DNA from: Filomicrobium insigne
GTDB lineage: Bacteria > Pseudomonadota > Alphaproteobacteria > Rhizobiales > Hyphomicrobiaceae
Assembly (NCBI RefSeq): GCF_900104305.1
Contig: NZ_FNJC01000001.1
Location: 1,191,543-1,255,542 of the forward strand
DNA length: 64,000 bases
Direction: 5' to 3'
The notes under the pieces were generated by a model. The model saw only the letters and a program-made list of their open reading frames with translations. It searched no databases and was not told the DNA's origin. Shown piece by piece: positions 63,699 to 64,000 of the stretch. Position 1 is the first letter of the stretch, and each line of letters begins with the position of its first letter. The position numbers and the translations under genes were made by a program.

Positions 63699-64000
63699 AT
63701 GGGCATCGGGGCGCTTGCAGTCGTTCATGCGTTGCTACGTTCCCGAGCCATCACCATAGCAACGCTTACTGCCGTCTTATTCTGCTCATTGGGTTCTCTT
63801 GAGACCGGACTTTCGGCGGCGGAACGCCTGGGGGAGAATGCGCTTCGCAAGCTCGTCAACACGCCGGGACATTTTCTGATTATGCGGCATGCGACGGCTC
63901 CTGGTATCGGCGATCCTGGAAACTTTCAAATTGATGATTGCTCGACCCAACGCAATCTTTCGGAAGCAGGACGGCGACAGGCACAGCGTACGGGTGAGAT
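63699..64000 (+). CDS. histidine phosphatase family protein (partial)
   Basis: The frame runs off the right edge after about 100 codons. It starts with a hydrophobic leader (AITIATLTAVLFCSLGSLET, about residues 17-36), probably a signal or anchor. The phosphatase motif FLIMRHATAPG follows with the active-site RH, then CSTQRNLSEAGRRQAQRTGE. This is the phosphoglycerate-mutase-like fold. The AAGGGAGG ribosome site supports the ATG at 63699. Confidence 0.85.
   Translation, partial: MGIGALAVVHALLRSRAITIATLTAVLFCSLGSLETGLSAAERLGENALRKLVNTPGHFLIMRHATAPGIGDPGNFQIDDCSTQRNLSEAGRRQAQRTGE

Overview
The window is chromosomal DNA of an alphaproteobacterium, most probably of the order Hyphomicrobiales (a Hyphomicrobium-like or rhizobial relative). 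The evidence is the gene order timA / fxsA / secB / dnaQ-coaE-aroE / maf-ppsR / hemE-hemJ-rho ... mnmE ... mnmG-rsmG-parA-parB, an IalB-family protein, a CenR-like response regulator and promoters matching the alphaproteobacterial general-stress sigma factor EcfG. Species-level placement is inference. There are no rRNA genes, CRISPR arrays, intact insertion sequences or prophages; one tRNA gene (Arg-CCT) is present.

Layout. 0-6 kb: a quinone oxidoreductase, an RNA methyltransferase, an IalB-type secreted protein, a zinc-ribbon protein and the Smr / MltA / TimA genes. 6-12 kb: fxsA and secB, then the leftward run dnaQ, coaE-aroE, maf-ppsR. The 414-base gap between divergent ppsR and hemE is the expected place of the replication origin. 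11.7-26 kb: hemE-hemJ, rho, a DUF255 thioredoxin-fold protein, mnmE, bluB, a broken grpB-like gene, mnmG-rsmG-parA-parB, hisE and coaA. Six parS or parS-like sites lie between 5.3 and 22.2 kb. 26-36 kb: a frame-split DNA-binding gene, an XRE regulator, rimM, a ubiquinone-type hydroxylase, tesB, glnK-amtB, an L,D-transpeptidase, an orphan OmpR-type regulator and manC/cpsB.

36-50 kb: tRNA-Arg, a DUF2267 protein, a decayed autotransporter gene, a potassium/proton antiporter, rnk, an RND efflux pair, a Nudix hydrolase, a PiT phosphate transporter and a lone gcvT. 50-62 kb: a stress and envelope region holding LysR / pirin / DoxX, an AI-2E-type transporter, three small membrane-anchored YqjD/YqjE-like proteins, two membrane GTPases with overlapping reading frames, a glutathionyl-hydroquinone reductase, a PfpI-type protein, two very small hydrophobic proteins and a larger membrane protein. 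Three sites matching GGAAC-N16/17-CGTT sit in front of genes here: two divergent at 54.55-54.64 kb and one at 61.82 kb. 62-64 kb: a secreted dienelactone-hydrolase-like protein, a DUF6152 and DUF6644-like pair, and the start of a histidine phosphatase gene cut by the window edge.

How it fits together. The first 26 kb is an origin-proximal housekeeping block (segregation, tRNA modification, heme, cofactors). The 50-62 kb block looks like a general-stress and quinone/redox-stress neighbourhood. Its gene set (DoxX, YqjD, YqjE, YqjG and pirin/LysR types) recalls the yqj-yha region of Escherichia coli, which is the most interesting contextual observation here.
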